Assembly (NCBI RefSeq): GCF_044458865.1
Contig: NZ_JBITIH010000010.1
Location: forward strand, 62,001-126,000
Reading direction: 5' to 3'
DNA: 64,000 bases
Source of the DNA: Micromonospora_G sp044458865
GTDB lineage: Bacteria > Actinomycetota > Actinomycetes > Mycobacteriales > Micromonosporaceae
Position 1 is the first letter of the stretch; the number at the start of each line of letters is the position of its first letter. Under the pieces are notes generated by a model. The model ran no database searches, had not been told where the DNA came from, and was given only the letters and a program-made list of their open reading frames with translations. This document shows, in pieces, positions 24,326-33,281 of the stretch. The position numbers were made by a program, and so were the translations under genes.

Positions 24326-25420
24326 TCAGAGGGTGCAGTTGACCAGCACGGGTTCCGGGTGCAGGGTCACGCCGAACCGGTCGTGCACCCCGTCGCGGAT
24401 CTCCCTGGCCAGGTCGATCAGGGCGGCCGTCGTACCGGAGTCCGGGTTGGTCAGCGCCAGTGTGTGCTTGGAGGAGATGGCCGCACCGCCGACACCCCGG
24501 TAGCCCTTGCCGAACCCGGCCTTGTCGATCAACCAGGCGGCGCTGACCTTCACCACACCACTCGGGGTGGGCCAGGACGGCGGCTCGCCGAGCCCGTCGG
24601 ACCGTTCGACGAGCTGCTCGTACGCGGCGACGTCGAGCACCGGGTTGGTGAAGAACGAACCGACCGAGCGGGTGTCCGGGTCGGCCGGGTCGAGCACCAT
24701 GCCCTTGCTGGCGCGCAGTGCCCGTACGGTCGCCCGGGCCTGCGCCAGTGGCACGTGGTCACCGATCCCGACGCCGAGCGCGCGGGCGAGTTCGGCGTAC
24801 CGGACCGGGGTGGACAGTGGAGAACGCTGGAGCGTGAAGTCGACGCTCAGCACGGTCCATCGGTCGCTGTGCCGGAAGATGCTGGACCGGTAGGCGAAGT
24901 CGCACTCCTGCGGGGTCAGCCGTACCACCTCGTCGGCCACCCGGTCGTACGCCTCCACCCCGGCGACGGTCTCGGCCACCTCCTGACCGTACGCCCCGAC
25001 GTTCTGGATCGGGGTGGCGCCGGCCGAGCCGGGAATGCCGGAGAGGCACTCCAGGCCGGACCAGCCGTTCTCGACGGTCGCGGCGACCAGGTCGTCCCAG
25101 GGCTCGCCGGCCTCGACCCGCAGGGTCACGGTCCGATCGTCCTGCGCGACCACCCGGTAGCCGCGCGACCGGATCAGGATCACGGTGCCGGGGAACCCGT
25201 CGTCGCCGATCACCAGGTTGCTACCGCCTGCCAGGATCAGCACAGGCTGCCCGAGTAACTTGGCTTCTCGTACTTCTTGTACGATTTTATCCGTTTCCTC
25301 GGCCAGTACCAGCCGACGCGGCGGCCCGCCGAGCCGCAGCGTCGTGTAGTTCGCGAGCGGCGCCGGCTCGGCGGGATCGGCTGCGGCGGTCTGGGCGCTT
25401 ACGTCTGGCACGTTGTTCAC
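24326..25420 (-). CDS. murB: UDP-N-acetylenolpyruvoylglucosamine reductase MurB
   Basis: A 364-aa FAD enzyme reducing UDP-GlcNAc-enolpyruvate to UDP-MurNAc with NADPH, the second committed step of peptidoglycan synthesis. FAD-domain motifs: YTTLRLGGP, ILAGGSNLVIGD, LSGIPGSAGATPIQNVGAYG. Substrate domain: DFAYRSSIFR, GSFFTNPV with the proton-donating serine, AAWLIDKAGFKG-like AAWLIDKAGFGKGYR, and the C-terminal glutamate in LHPEPVLV. The retained YRSSIF segment indicates a type I MurB. The GTG at 25420 gives VNNVPDV; a second GTG lies three codons later. Corresponds to Rv0482 in the block. Confidence 0.97.
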   Translation of the reverse strand: MNNVPDVSAQTAAADPAEPAPLANYTTLRLGGPPRRLVLAEETDKIVQEVREAKLLGQPVLILAGGSNLVIGDDGFPGTVILIRSRGYRVVAQDDRTVTLRVEAGEPWDDLVAATVENGWSGLECLSGIPGSAGATPIQNVGAYGQEVAETVAGVEAYDRVADEVVRLTPQECDFAYRSSIFRHSDRWTVLSVDFTLQRSPLSTPVRYAELARALGVGIGDHVPLAQARATVRALRASKGMVLDPADPDTRSVGSFFTNPVLDVAAYEQLVERSDGLGEPPSWPTPSGVVKVSAAWLIDKAGFGKGYRGVGGAAISSKHTLALTNPDSGTTAALIDLAREIRDGVHDRFGVTLHPEPVLVNCTL

Positions 25421-25479
25421 CCTAGGCTGAGGAGAAGCCAGGCGACCCACTGGTGGCCCGGTAGCGCGGGAGGATCCTG

Positions 25480-26241
25480 ATGAGCAGACTGCACGGCACC
25501 AAGGATTTCTGGCTCGCCGCCCTGCGTGCGGACGGGCCAGCGTTTCGCGTGGCGGTCTCCGAGGCGCCACCCGACGGCCCGGTGCCCTCCTGTCCGGAGT
25601 GGACCACAACCGACCTGGTGCGCCACCTCGGCTCGCGGTACCGCTGGGTCCGCGGCGTGATCAGCAGCGGGACCGCGCAGGCGCCGACGGAGCGGCCCGT
25701 CGAGGACGGCCTGCCGGCCGGAGCCGCGGCGATCGAATGGTGGCAGCACGAGTACGACCAGCTGATGGCCGCCTTCGACACGATCGATCCGGAGGCGCCG
25801 GCCTGGAACTGGGCACCGCAGCCGAAACGGGTCGGATTCTGGCCTCGACGGATGGCCCTCGAAACCACGGTGCACCGCTGGGACGCCCAGCTGGCGATCG
25901 CGTCGGCCGAGCCGATCGAGGCGAAGCTCGCCGCCGACGGGGTCAGCGAGGTGCTGGACACCTGGTTGCCGGCTGGCCGGCGCCGCTCGCCCGAACCCCG
26001 GTACGGCGTGGTGCAGCTCGTCGCGGCCGACGCCGGCCAGGACTGGTACCTGAGGTTGCGTGGCACCGGTGTGGCCCTGCTCGACACCGACACGATCCTG
26101 GACGACGACGACCACCACGCCAGGGCGCACGTCACCGGCAACGCCAGTGACGTGATGCTGGCGCTCTGGGGCCGGATCAACTTCGACGTGCTGGAGACCT
26201 CCGGCGACGTCACCCTGCTCGAGGGTCTGCGCGCGGGCTGA
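25480..26241 (+). CDS. maleylpyruvate isomerase N-terminal domain protein (MDMPI/DinB-like)
   Basis: A 253-aa protein of the TIGR03083/MDMPI family, a DinB-type four-helix bundle that binds a metal. The proposed ligands are in DLVRHLG near residue 46 and in the E-x3-H-x2-D pattern of ALETTVHRWDAQ near residue 130. The C-terminal part (about 160-253) is an SCP2-like domain. Characterised relatives are mycothiol-dependent isomerases, which makes the gene's closeness to mshA suggestive. It has a strong GGGAGGA ribosome-binding site and is divergent from murB across 59 bp. The substrate is unknown. Confidence 0.85.
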   Translation: MSRLHGTKDFWLAALRADGPAFRVAVSEAPPDGPVPSCPEWTTTDLVRHLGSRYRWVRGVISSGTAQAPTERPVEDGLPAGAAAIEWWQHEYDQLMAAFDTIDPEAPAWNWAPQPKRVGFWPRRMALETTVHRWDAQLAIASAEPIEAKLAADGVSEVLDTWLPAGRRRSPEPRYGVVQLVAADAGQDWYLRLRGTGVALLDTDTILDDDDHHARAHVTGNASDVMLALWGRINFDVLETSGDVTLLEGLRAG

Positions 26242-26319
26242 GTGCGCGCGACCCGCTCGGGCCCGCGTCTCTTCACGGCTGCTCAGGCAGCGCCACAAGG
26301 AGACTCCGTGTAACTTTGT

Positions 26320-26360
26320 GAGAGCGCTCTCTTGACACTCGGGTGACCCACGTTCAGGCT
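26320..26360 (+). promoter_or_regulatory. LacI-type operator and promoter of the beta-glucosidase operon
   Basis: GAGAGCGCTCTC (26320-26331) is a perfect 12-bp palindrome with the central GAGCGCTC typical of LacI/CebR operators in actinomycetes. It directly abuts TTGACA (-35, 26332-26337), with CAGGCT (-10) 17 bp later. The LacI regulator encoded downstream of the glucosidase is the obvious ligand. Confidence 0.8.
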
Positions 26361-26517
26361 CGGAGGCGAGAAGTCATCGCGCGCCCGCCGGACGGCCACC
26401 GCCGGCGACAGCGCGTGAGCCGGCACGGGGGGCCGCGACCACCGGCGTGCCGCTGCCTATCGTTCTCGTCGTCGTCCGCGGCACTAACAGCGGCATCAGG
26501 AAAGGTGCGGTATCGGT

Positions 26518-27942
26518 ATGACCAGTCTTGAGACGCCACCGGCGGTGCTGGCGGCACCTGCGGAGGCGACGGTCCGTTTCCCGGAGGGCTTCGTCTGGGG
26601 CGCGGCCACCGCCTCGTACCAGATCGAAGGGGCGGTGGCCGACGACGGTCGCGGCCCGTCGATCTGGGACACCTTCAGCCGTACGCCGGGCAAGGTCTAC
26701 GCCGGCCACACCGGTGACGTGGCCTGCGACCACTACCACCGGTACCCGCAGGACGTGGCACTCATGGCCGACCTCGGGCTGCAGGCGTACCGGTTCTCGA
26801 TCGCCTGGCCCCGGATCCAGCCGGACGGCTCCGGCCCGGTCAACCCGCGCGGGCTCGACTTCTACGACCGGCTCGTCGACGAACTGATTGGCCGGGGCAT
26901 CGACCCGATCGTTACCCTCTACCACTGGGACCTGCCGCAGACCCTGGAGGACCGGGGCGGCTGGACCAACCGGGCGACCGCCGAGCACTTCGCCGAGTAC
27001 GCCACCGCCGTCTACGCCCGCCTCGGCGACCGGGTGAAGACCTGGACCACGCTGAACGAGCCCTGGTGCTCCGCGTACCTCGGTTACGGCAACGGCGTAC
27101 ACGCCCCGGGCCGACAGGACCCGGCAGCCGCCTTCACCGCCGTACACCATCTGCTGCTGGCGCACGGCCTCGCCGGCCGGGCCCTGCGCGCGGCCGGCGC
27201 ACAGACCCTGGGGATCACCCTCAACCCGACCGAGGCGTACCCGGTCGACCCGAGCAGGCCGGAGGACCTGGCGGCGGTACGGCTGGTCGACGGCCTGGCC
27301 AACCGGATCTTCCTGGACCCGATGCTGCGCGGGGAGTATCCCGCCGACGTGCTCGAACACGTGGCCCGCTTCACCAACCTCGACCATCTGCGCGACGGCG
27401 ACGAAAAGATCATCAACGTCCCGATCGACCTGCTCGGCATCAACTACTACCAGCCGACCTACGTGACCGCCCGGGAGGGCGCGACCGGTGGCGGCGGCGC
27501 CTACCCGGGCACCGACGGGATCGAGTTCGTGGCGCCGGTCGGCCCGCTCACCGACATGGGCTGGATGATCGAGCCGCGCGGCCTGACCACCCTGCTGGTA
27601 CGCATCTCGGAGAACTACCCGGGCGTCCCGATGATCATCACTGAGAACGGTGCGGCCTTCCCCGACAAGTTCGACCGTGCCGACCCGGACGCCGACGGGC
27701 GGATTCCGGACGCGGACCGGGTGGACTACCTCGACGGGCACCTTCGGGCCGCGCACGAGGCCATTTCGCGGGGCGTCGACCTGCGCGGGTATCTCGTATG
27801 GTCGTTGCTGGACAATTTCGAATGGGCCGAGGGCTACCGTAAGCGGTTCGGGATCGTCCACGTCGACTACCTGACCCAGCGACGGGTGCTCAAGGACAGC
27901 GCGCGGTGGTACCGGGAGGTGATCCGCCGCAACGGCTTGTGA
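26518..27942 (+). CDS. beta-glucosidase, GH1 family
   Basis: A 474-aa GH1 retaining glycosidase hydrolysing beta-glucosides such as cellobiose. The acid/base glutamate is E181 in TLNEPWC and the nucleophile is E376 in ITENGAAF. The family N-terminal signature is FPEGFVWGAATASYQIEGA and the C-terminal aglycone-site motif is YLVWSLLDNFEWAEGYRKRFG-like (SLLDNFEWAEG). There is no signal peptide, so it is cytoplasmic and would act on imported disaccharides. A LacI-type operator lies upstream and a LacI regulator follows 46 bp downstream in the same operon. No sugar transporter is encoded nearby, so uptake must depend on genes elsewhere. Confidence 0.96.
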   Translation: MTSLETPPAVLAAPAEATVRFPEGFVWGAATASYQIEGAVADDGRGPSIWDTFSRTPGKVYAGHTGDVACDHYHRYPQDVALMADLGLQAYRFSIAWPRIQPDGSGPVNPRGLDFYDRLVDELIGRGIDPIVTLYHWDLPQTLEDRGGWTNRATAEHFAEYATAVYARLGDRVKTWTTLNEPWCSAYLGYGNGVHAPGRQDPAAAFTAVHHLLLAHGLAGRALRAAGAQTLGITLNPTEAYPVDPSRPEDLAAVRLVDGLANRIFLDPMLRGEYPADVLEHVARFTNLDHLRDGDEKIINVPIDLLGINYYQPTYVTAREGATGGGGAYPGTDGIEFVAPVGPLTDMGWMIEPRGLTTLLVRISENYPGVPMIITENGAAFPDKFDRADPDADGRIPDADRVDYLDGHLRAAHEAISRGVDLRGYLVWSLLDNFEWAEGYRKRFGIVHVDYLTQRRVLKDSARWYREVIRRNGL

Positions 27943-27988
27943 CCGGCCCGCTGACGGGATTGCCACGGCGAGGAGACAAAGGAGCCGC

Positions 27989-29005
27989 ATGACTATGGCG
28001 CGGGAGCGACCGACCCTGGAGGCGGTGGCACGGCGCGCCGGCGTCTCCCGAGCCACGGTGTCGCGGGTGGTCAACGGTTCGACCACGGTCGCCGAACCGA
28101 TCCGGGAAGCGGTCCGGCGGGCGGTCCAGGAACTGGGGTACGTACCCAACCTGGCCGCCCGCAGCCTGGTCACCCAGCGGACCGACTCGATCGCGTTGAT
28201 CCTGCCCGAGGCGGCCACCCGGGTCTTCTCCGACGACCACTTCTTCCCCGGCATCATCCGCGGGGTGAGCCAGGAGCTGGAGGCCGCCGACAAGCAGCTC
28301 GTGCTGATGCTGGCCGGCTCCACGGCCAGCCACGACCGGGTGGAGAGCTACGCCATGGGCCGGCACGTCGACGGGGTGCTCTTCGCCTCGCTGCACGGCG
28401 CCGACCCGTTGCCCAGCGCGCTGGCCCGGATGGGCATCCCGGTCGTCTGCGGCGGACGCCCACTCGGGCGGGCGTCCGTACCGGTGCCGTACGTCGACGT
28501 CGACCACATCGGCGGGGTGGCCCGCGCCGTACGGCACCTGCTCGACTCCGGTCGACGACGGATCGCCACCATCGCCGGCCCACAGGACATGGTCGCCGGC
28601 ATCGAACGGCTGGCCGGCTACCGGACCGAGTTGCAGGACTCCCGGCGTCGCTCGATCGTCGCGGTCGGCGACTTCACCCGGGAGTCCGGGGCGCTCGCCA
28701 TGCGCCAACTGCTCGACGACGACCCGACTCTCGACGCGGTCTTCGTCGCCTCGGACCTGATGGCCCACGGCGCCCTCCGTACGCTGCGCGAGGCCGGTCG
28801 CCGGGTCCCCGACGACGTGGCGGTGATCGGGTTCGACGACATCGAGTCGGCCCGCTACACCGATCCGCCCCTGACCACGGTGCGCCAGCCGATCCTCCAG
28901 ATCGGCCGGGAGATGACCCGACAACTGCTCCGGCTCGCGGCCGGCGAGGAGGTCGAACCGGCGGTGGTCCTCCCGACCGAACTGGTGCTGCGCGACTCCG
29001 CCTGA
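27989..29005 (+). CDS. LacI family transcriptional repressor of the beta-glucosidase operon
   Basis: A 338-aa LacI/GalR protein. The N-terminal HTH is TLEAVARRAGVSRATVSRVV, followed by the hinge helix VPNLAARSLVTQR and a periplasmic-binding-protein-like effector domain with GFDDIESARYTDPPLTTV near the C-terminus. A good AAAGGAG precedes the ATG. Its place in the operon behind a GH1 enzyme and the GAGAGCGCTCTC operator upstream strongly suggest CebR/BglR-like control, released by a beta-glucoside such as cellobiose. The inducer is inferred, not shown. Confidence 0.93.
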   Translation: MTMARERPTLEAVARRAGVSRATVSRVVNGSTTVAEPIREAVRRAVQELGYVPNLAARSLVTQRTDSIALILPEAATRVFSDDHFFPGIIRGVSQELEAADKQLVLMLAGSTASHDRVESYAMGRHVDGVLFASLHGADPLPSALARMGIPVVCGGRPLGRASVPVPYVDVDHIGGVARAVRHLLDSGRRRIATIAGPQDMVAGIERLAGYRTELQDSRRRSIVAVGDFTRESGALAMRQLLDDDPTLDAVFVASDLMAHGALRTLREAGRRVPDDVAVIGFDDIESARYTDPPLTTVRQPILQIGREMTRQLLRLAAGEEVEPAVVLPTELVLRDSA

Positions 29006-29073
29006 CGCGCCCGCCCCAGAGATCGAGCCTGACCCCGGCGGTCCCGCACGTCGAGCCCGAACCCGTCGGCGAC

Positions 29074-29589
29074 TCAGCCGGCGGAGCGCACCCGTTCCGC
29101 GACGGCCAGGGTTCCGGCGTCGAAGAGCACCAGTTGGGCCTCGACGACATGTGTTGGCCGAGCGGCCCGTAGGACGGTCAACGCCTGGCGTACGGCGTCC
29201 TCGATCGGCCAGCGATAGACGCCGGACGAGATCAACGGGAAGGCGATCGACGTGGCACCGAGTTCGTCGGCGACCCGCAGGCTGTGGGAGTAGCAGTCCC
29301 GCAACAGCCCGGACCGGTCCTCGTCGGCCGACCAAACCGGGCCGACGGTGTGCACCACCCAACGGGCCGGCAGCCTGCCGGCAGTGGTGGCGACCGCTTG
29401 GCCGGTCGGCAGGCCACGGCCGTACCGGGATGCCCGCAGGTCCCGGCAGGCGTCGAGGATCGCCGGACCGCCGCGTCGGTGGATCGCCCCGTCCACCCCA
29501 CCGCCGCCGAGCAGCGACGAGTTCGCCGCGTTGACGACCACGTCCACCCGTACCGTGGTGATGTCCCCTTGGAGCAGTGTGGTCTCCAC
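29074..29589 (-). CDS. macro domain protein (ADP-ribose/O-acetyl-ADP-ribose hydrolase-like)
   Basis: A 171-aa stand-alone macro domain of the MacroD/YmdB type. The N-terminal DITTVRVDVVVNAANSSLLG contains the asparagines that bind the distal ribose, GGGGVDGAIHRRGG is the pyrophosphate loop, and FPLISSGVYRWP is loop 2. Such enzymes remove ADP-ribose from proteins or nucleic acids or deacetylate O-acetyl-ADP-ribose. The GTG at 29589 is preceded by GGAGG, and its G is shared with the stop TAG of the EI24 gene (TAGTG), so translation is coupled. Confidence 0.93.
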   Translation of the reverse strand: METTLLQGDITTVRVDVVVNAANSSLLGGGGVDGAIHRRGGPAILDACRDLRASRYGRGLPTGQAVATTAGRLPARWVVHTVGPVWSADEDRSGLLRDCYSHSLRVADELGATSIAFPLISSGVYRWPIEDAVRQALTVLRAARPTHVVEAQLVLFDAGTLAVAERVRSAG

Positions 29590-30419
29590 TATGCCTCCGT
29601 GCCAGGGGCTGGCTGCTCGATCCAGCGGCCGGGTTCGTCGATCGGCTGGCCGAGTGACCGCCGGGCGAGCAGAGCGGCGCCGGCCACCGCCGCCGGCATG
29701 ACCAGGATCGCGCCGAGCGGGATCAGGAAACAGCAGAAGACGGCGACGCCGAAGCCGAGCGCGACCGGCCGGTGCTCGCGCAGCACCCGACGCCGGTCCG
29801 CCAGCCGCAGCCCGCGCCGGTAGAAAGGGGCACCGACCAGCTCCAGGGCGAGGAACCAGCCGCCGACCGCGGCGGCGATCACCGGTACGACGAACTGCCC
29901 GACCACCGGAATGAACCCGGCGAAGAAGAGCGGTACGCCGAGGAGCACGGAGCGGGTGACCAGCCGGAGCGAGTCGACCATGCTCCGCCGCAGGGAACGC
30001 AGCCAGTGCACCTCGATCTCGTCGGGCACCCCGCCATACCGGGCCTCGACCCGGGCGGAGATCTCCTCGTAGAACGGGTCGCCGACGACCAGGGTCACCG
30101 CCGTGAAGGTGAGTACGCCGAGCACCGCGCCCAGGGCCAGGAACGCGAACGCGGCGAGCACCCGGATCAGGTCCCGCCCCCATTCCACCCAGCCGTCGGC
30201 GAACGGGGTGACCAGGCCGGCGAGGTCGGTGACGAAGTAGATCAGCGTGGCGTAACCGGCGAGGAAGAGGGCACCGGTGATCAGCGCCGGCACGATGCCG
30301 AGCAGCACCAGACGGGGGTTTCGGGCGTACGTGCCGAGGCCGCGCAGAAGCAGCCCGACACCGGTGAAGAACTGCCCGGCCGCGCTGACAGCCGGGGCCG
30401 CGACCTTGGCTGCGCCCAC
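29589..30419 (-). CDS. EI24 (CysZ-like) domain integral membrane protein
   Basis: A 276-aa membrane protein with about six helices, several long, and the EI24 family signature ADPFYEEISARVE seen as VGDPFYEEISARVE near residue 120, then LVGAPFYRRGLRLADRR near residue 205. The family includes bacterial CysZ (sulfate uptake) and many uncharacterised actinobacterial proteins, so sulfate transport is possible but unproven. GTG start. It overlaps the macro-domain gene by 1 bp and is divergent from the WYL regulator across 101 bp. Confidence 0.88.
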   Translation of the reverse strand: MGAAKVAAPAVSAAGQFFTGVGLLLRGLGTYARNPRLVLLGIVPALITGALFLAGYATLIYFVTDLAGLVTPFADGWVEWGRDLIRVLAAFAFLALGAVLGVLTFTAVTLVVGDPFYEEISARVEARYGGVPDEIEVHWLRSLRRSMVDSLRLVTRSVLLGVPLFFAGFIPVVGQFVVPVIAAAVGGWFLALELVGAPFYRRGLRLADRRRVLREHRPVALGFGVAVFCCFLIPLGAILVMPAAVAGAALLARRSLGQPIDEPGRWIEQPAPGTEA

Positions 30420-30520
30420 GAGCCGGAAGCCTACTGGGTGGCCCTGACCCCGGGCTCTGTTCCGCCACCCGCCCGGCCGGCCGGCGGCTCGGCACCGGCG
30501 GGGGACGGCAGTATGGACGG

Positions 30521-31489
30521 ATGCGCGCTGCTCGGCTGATCTCGCTGGTGCTGCTGTTGCAGAACCGGGAGACGATGACCGCCGCCGAACTCGCCCAGGA
30601 GCTGGAGGTGTCCGAGCGGACGGTGTACCGGGACGTGCTGGCGCTCGGCGCGGCCGGGGTGCCGGTCTACGCCGACCGGGGGCGGGCCGGCGGCTACCGG
30701 CTGCTCGGTGGCTACCGGACCAGGCTGACCGGGTTGAGTCGCGCCGAGGCCGACGCTCTCTTCCTCTCCGGCCTGCCCGGACCGGTCGACGAGATGGGGC
30801 TCGCCGAACCGGTCGCCGCCGCCCGGTTGAAGGTGCTGGCCGCGTTGCCTCCGCCGTTGCGGGACGCGGCTCGACGCTCCGGGCAACGGTTCCACCTGGA
30901 CGTACCCGGCTGGTTCGGGGCCGCCGATCCGCCGCCGCTGCTGAGCGAGTTGGCCACGGCGGTCTGGCAGAACCAGGTGGTGGAGTTGCGCTACCACCGG
31001 CGCGACCGGGAGGTGACCCGGACCGTGCAGCCGTACGGCCTGGTCCTCAAGGGCGGGGTCTGGTATCTCGTCGCGCGGGTCGGTGACGACCACCGCACCT
31101 ACCGGGTGGACCGGGTGGTCGGCGTCGAGGTCACCGCCACCGGCTTCGACCGGGACGAGGATTTCGACCTGGCCGGCTTCTGGTCGGCCCAGGTGACCGG
31201 GTTCGTGGAGGCCATGCTTCCCGAGCGGATCACGGTACGGCTGAGCCCGGCCGGCCTGCGGGCGCTGCGGTACCTGACGGAACCACCGGCGGCACAGGAA
31301 GCGCTCGCGGCGGCGGGCGAGCCCGACGGGCAGGGCTGGGTGGTGACGCGGCTACCCGTCGAGTCGCTCGACGTCGGCTACACCATGCTGCTCCGCTTCG
31401 GCCCGGAGATCGAGGTACTCGACCCGCCGCCGCTGCGAGACCGGCTCGCCGAGGCGGCGACCCGGCTGGGCGCGCTCTACCGGCCGTGA
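30521..31489 (+). CDS. WYL domain transcriptional regulator
   Basis: A 322-aa regulator. An N-terminal winged HTH (TAAELAQELEVSERTVYRDV) is followed by a WYL domain: QPYGLVLKGGVWYLVARVGD, then TYRVDRVVGVEVT, and a C-terminal WCX extension. WYL regulators bind small ligands or nucleic acid and are frequently linked to DNA damage or phage defence, but also to simple metabolic control. Its immediate neighbours are EI24 (divergent) and a short-chain dehydrogenase (convergent); no defence genes adjoin. Such YafY-like regulators are common in actinobacteria. The target is unknown. Confidence 0.92.
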   Translation: MRAARLISLVLLLQNRETMTAAELAQELEVSERTVYRDVLALGAAGVPVYADRGRAGGYRLLGGYRTRLTGLSRAEADALFLSGLPGPVDEMGLAEPVAAARLKVLAALPPPLRDAARRSGQRFHLDVPGWFGAADPPPLLSELATAVWQNQVVELRYHRRDREVTRTVQPYGLVLKGGVWYLVARVGDDHRTYRVDRVVGVEVTATGFDRDEDFDLAGFWSAQVTGFVEAMLPERITVRLSPAGLRALRYLTEPPAAQEALAAAGEPDGQGWVVTRLPVESLDVGYTMLLRFGPEIEVLDPPPLRDRLAEAATRLGALYRP

Positions 31490-31533
31490 GCCCTGTCGAG
31501 GCGTGAGCCGTGACCCCTGTCAGGGCGTGACGA

Positions 31534-32487
31534 TCAGCGGTAGCCGGTGGCGTCGGCGGGCTTGCCGGGGTCCTGCACCTCGACCATGTACCGCCAGGCG
31601 TCGGGTTGGCTGCCGTCGAGGTCGGTGAAGCCGTACACCTGGGCGAGTTGACCGCTGGAGAGCGACTGGCCGGACCAGCGGGCCCGGTCCGGGTCGGCGG
31701 CGAGCGCGGCGACCGCCCGGCCGACGTACGCGGGCGACTCCGAGACGGCAAAGTGTGGTTCCTTCGCGGTCGCGTCCCGCCAGTTCGCCTCGGTGACACC
31801 GTAGATGTCGAGCATCATCTCCGAACGCAGCCAGCCCGGGGTCAGCGCGACCGCAGTCGCCCCGTACGGGCGCAGTTCATGGGCCTGGCTGAAGGCGAGC
31901 CGGTTGACCGCCGTCTTCGCCAGGTCGTAGAAGACGGTGGCGCGGTAGTTCTTCTCGTTGTACTCCGTGGTCCCGTCGCCGACCTCGACGACCAGGCCAC
32001 CGGGCGAGCGGATCAGCAGTGGTAACGCGTAGTGGCTGGTGATCAGGTGAGTGTCGATCGCCAGCCGGAGCGTACGCAGCCCGTCGGAGAGTGAGTGTCG
32101 CCAGAGCGGCTGATCCCAACCGATCATCGGATCGGCGCCCCACACGTCGTTGACGAGTACGTCCAGCTTTCCCTGCTCTCGGTCGATCTGTTGGACCAAC
32201 GCCTCGACCCCTCCCGGCACCAGATGGTCGACCGGCACCGCGATGCCGACACCGCCGGCCTCGTTGACGAGTTCCGCGGTCTCCTCGATGGCCTCGGGTC
32301 GGTTCATTTCCGAGCGTTGCCCACGGGTGCTGCGACCGGTCGCGTAGACGGTGGCGCCAGCGGCGCCGAGCTGCACCGCGATCTGTCGGCCGGCTCCTCG
32401 GGTCGCCCCGGCGACGAGCGCGACCCTTCCGGCCAGTGGTCGTTCGGTGAGGCTCGTGTCAGAGCCCGTGTCGATGAGTTGACTCAT
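31534..32487 (-). CDS. SDR family oxidoreductase
   Basis: A 317-aa short-chain dehydrogenase. The cofactor motif is AGATRGAGRQIA (TGxxxGxG variant) with ATGRSTRGQ at the end of beta-2, suggesting NADP(H). The NNAG position reads NDVWGAD, an atypical form seen in a subgroup of long SDRs, and the active site is VFYDLAKTAVNRLA with YxxxK replaced by YDLAK. A C-terminal extension of about 60 residues follows PGWLRSEMML. The ATG at 32487 follows a weak site. Convergent with the WYL regulator and divergent from the nucleotidyltransferase across a region with an inverted repeat. Substrate unknown. Confidence 0.88.
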   Translation of the reverse strand: MSQLIDTGSDTSLTERPLAGRVALVAGATRGAGRQIAVQLGAAGATVYATGRSTRGQRSEMNRPEAIEETAELVNEAGGVGIAVPVDHLVPGGVEALVQQIDREQGKLDVLVNDVWGADPMIGWDQPLWRHSLSDGLRTLRLAIDTHLITSHYALPLLIRSPGGLVVEVGDGTTEYNEKNYRATVFYDLAKTAVNRLAFSQAHELRPYGATAVALTPGWLRSEMMLDIYGVTEANWRDATAKEPHFAVSESPAYVGRAVAALAADPDRARWSGQSLSSGQLAQVYGFTDLDGSQPDAWRYMVEVQDPGKPADATGYR

Positions 32488-32540
32488 GTCGAGGACGTTG
32501 CCAACAAAACCTGACAACCGATGGCACCTTTTCCAACGTC

Positions 32541-32563
32541 GCTGAACAAAAAACCCGTTCAGC
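32541..32563. promoter_or_regulatory. inverted repeat GCTGAAC-N9-GTTCAGC, candidate operator
   Basis: A perfect 7-bp-arm dyad around an A-rich centre lies in the 106-bp divergent region between the SDR and the nucleotidyltransferase. It could be bound by the nearby WYL regulator or another protein. It is too short and loosely spaced to look like a terminator. Confidence 0.4.
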
Positions 32564-32593
32564 CGCATCGGCCGGTACGCGATCATCTCCGGT

Positions 32594-33277
32594 ATGCGCC
32601 TGCTCCTCGCCGGGATCGTCGGCTCGACCGCGTACGGCCTGGCCGGTCCCGGCTCCGACGTGGACCGGCTCGGCCTCTTCGCCGCGCCCACCGTCGCCTT
32701 CCACGGGCTGCATCCGCCGCAGGCATCGATCGTGACCACGTCACCGGACCGGACCCTGCACGAGGCGGGCAAGTGGTGCCGGCTGGCGCTGAGCGGCAAC
32801 CCGACCGCGACCGAACTGGTCTGGCTACCCGACGATCTCTACGAGACCCGGACCGACCTGGGCGACCGGCTGATCAGCCTCCGCACGGCATTCCTGGCCG
32901 CTCCCCGGGTCCGGGCCGCCTACCTCGGCTACGCCGGCCAGCAGTTCCGCAAGCTCGAATCGCGCGGCGACGGTACGTTCTCGGCCGACACCCGGCGACG
33001 GACCGCCAAACACGCCCTCCACCTGGCTCGCCTCGTCCACCAGGGCCGCGTGCTGTACGCGACCGGCCGCCTGCCGATCCGACTCGACCACCCCCGGTCC
33101 TTCGTGGACTTCGGTGAGCGAGTCGCCGCCGGTGAGGTCGACGAGGCCCGTGCGCTGCTCGTCGAGGCCGAACGGGACTTCGACACCATCCGCAGCCCGT
33201 TGCCGGAACGACCGGACGAGCAGGCCGTCGAGAGCTGGCTGCTCGACGTACGCGCGGCGAACCTGCCGCAGGACTAG
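32594..33277 (+). CDS. pol-beta superfamily nucleotidyltransferase (YcgL-like)
   Basis: A 227-aa protein with the DNA polymerase beta-type active site GSTAYGLAGPGSDVDRLG (GSxxYG...SDxD) at the very N-terminus, then a helical domain with HALHLARLVHQGRVL and TGRLPIRLDHP. Proteins of this predicted nucleotidyltransferase group are thought to transfer a nucleotide to an unknown acceptor. Only one catalytic acidic pair plus a weak third are visible. It is not paired with a HEPN toxin-antitoxin partner here: the next gene is the convergent alaX. Function unknown. Confidence 0.82.
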   Translation: MRLLLAGIVGSTAYGLAGPGSDVDRLGLFAAPTVAFHGLHPPQASIVTTSPDRTLHEAGKWCRLALSGNPTATELVWLPDDLYETRTDLGDRLISLRTAFLAAPRVRAAYLGYAGQQFRKLESRGDGTFSADTRRRTAKHALHLARLVHQGRVLYATGRLPIRLDHPRSFVDFGERVAAGEVDEARALLVEAERDFDTIRSPLPERPDEQAVESWLLDVRAANLPQD

Positions 33278-33281
33278 CCGG

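Noticed and set aside
26374..28323. A 649-codon open frame antisense to the beta-glucosidase
   Set aside because: Low-complexity Gly/Val/Arg composition; the sense strand is an unambiguous GH1 enzyme.
30521..33277. Anti-phage defence island (WYL regulator plus nucleotidyltransferase)
   Set aside because: No nuclease, HEPN partner, helicase or other defence effector is present, and the neighbours are ordinary metabolic genes; WYL regulators of this type are common outside defence loci.
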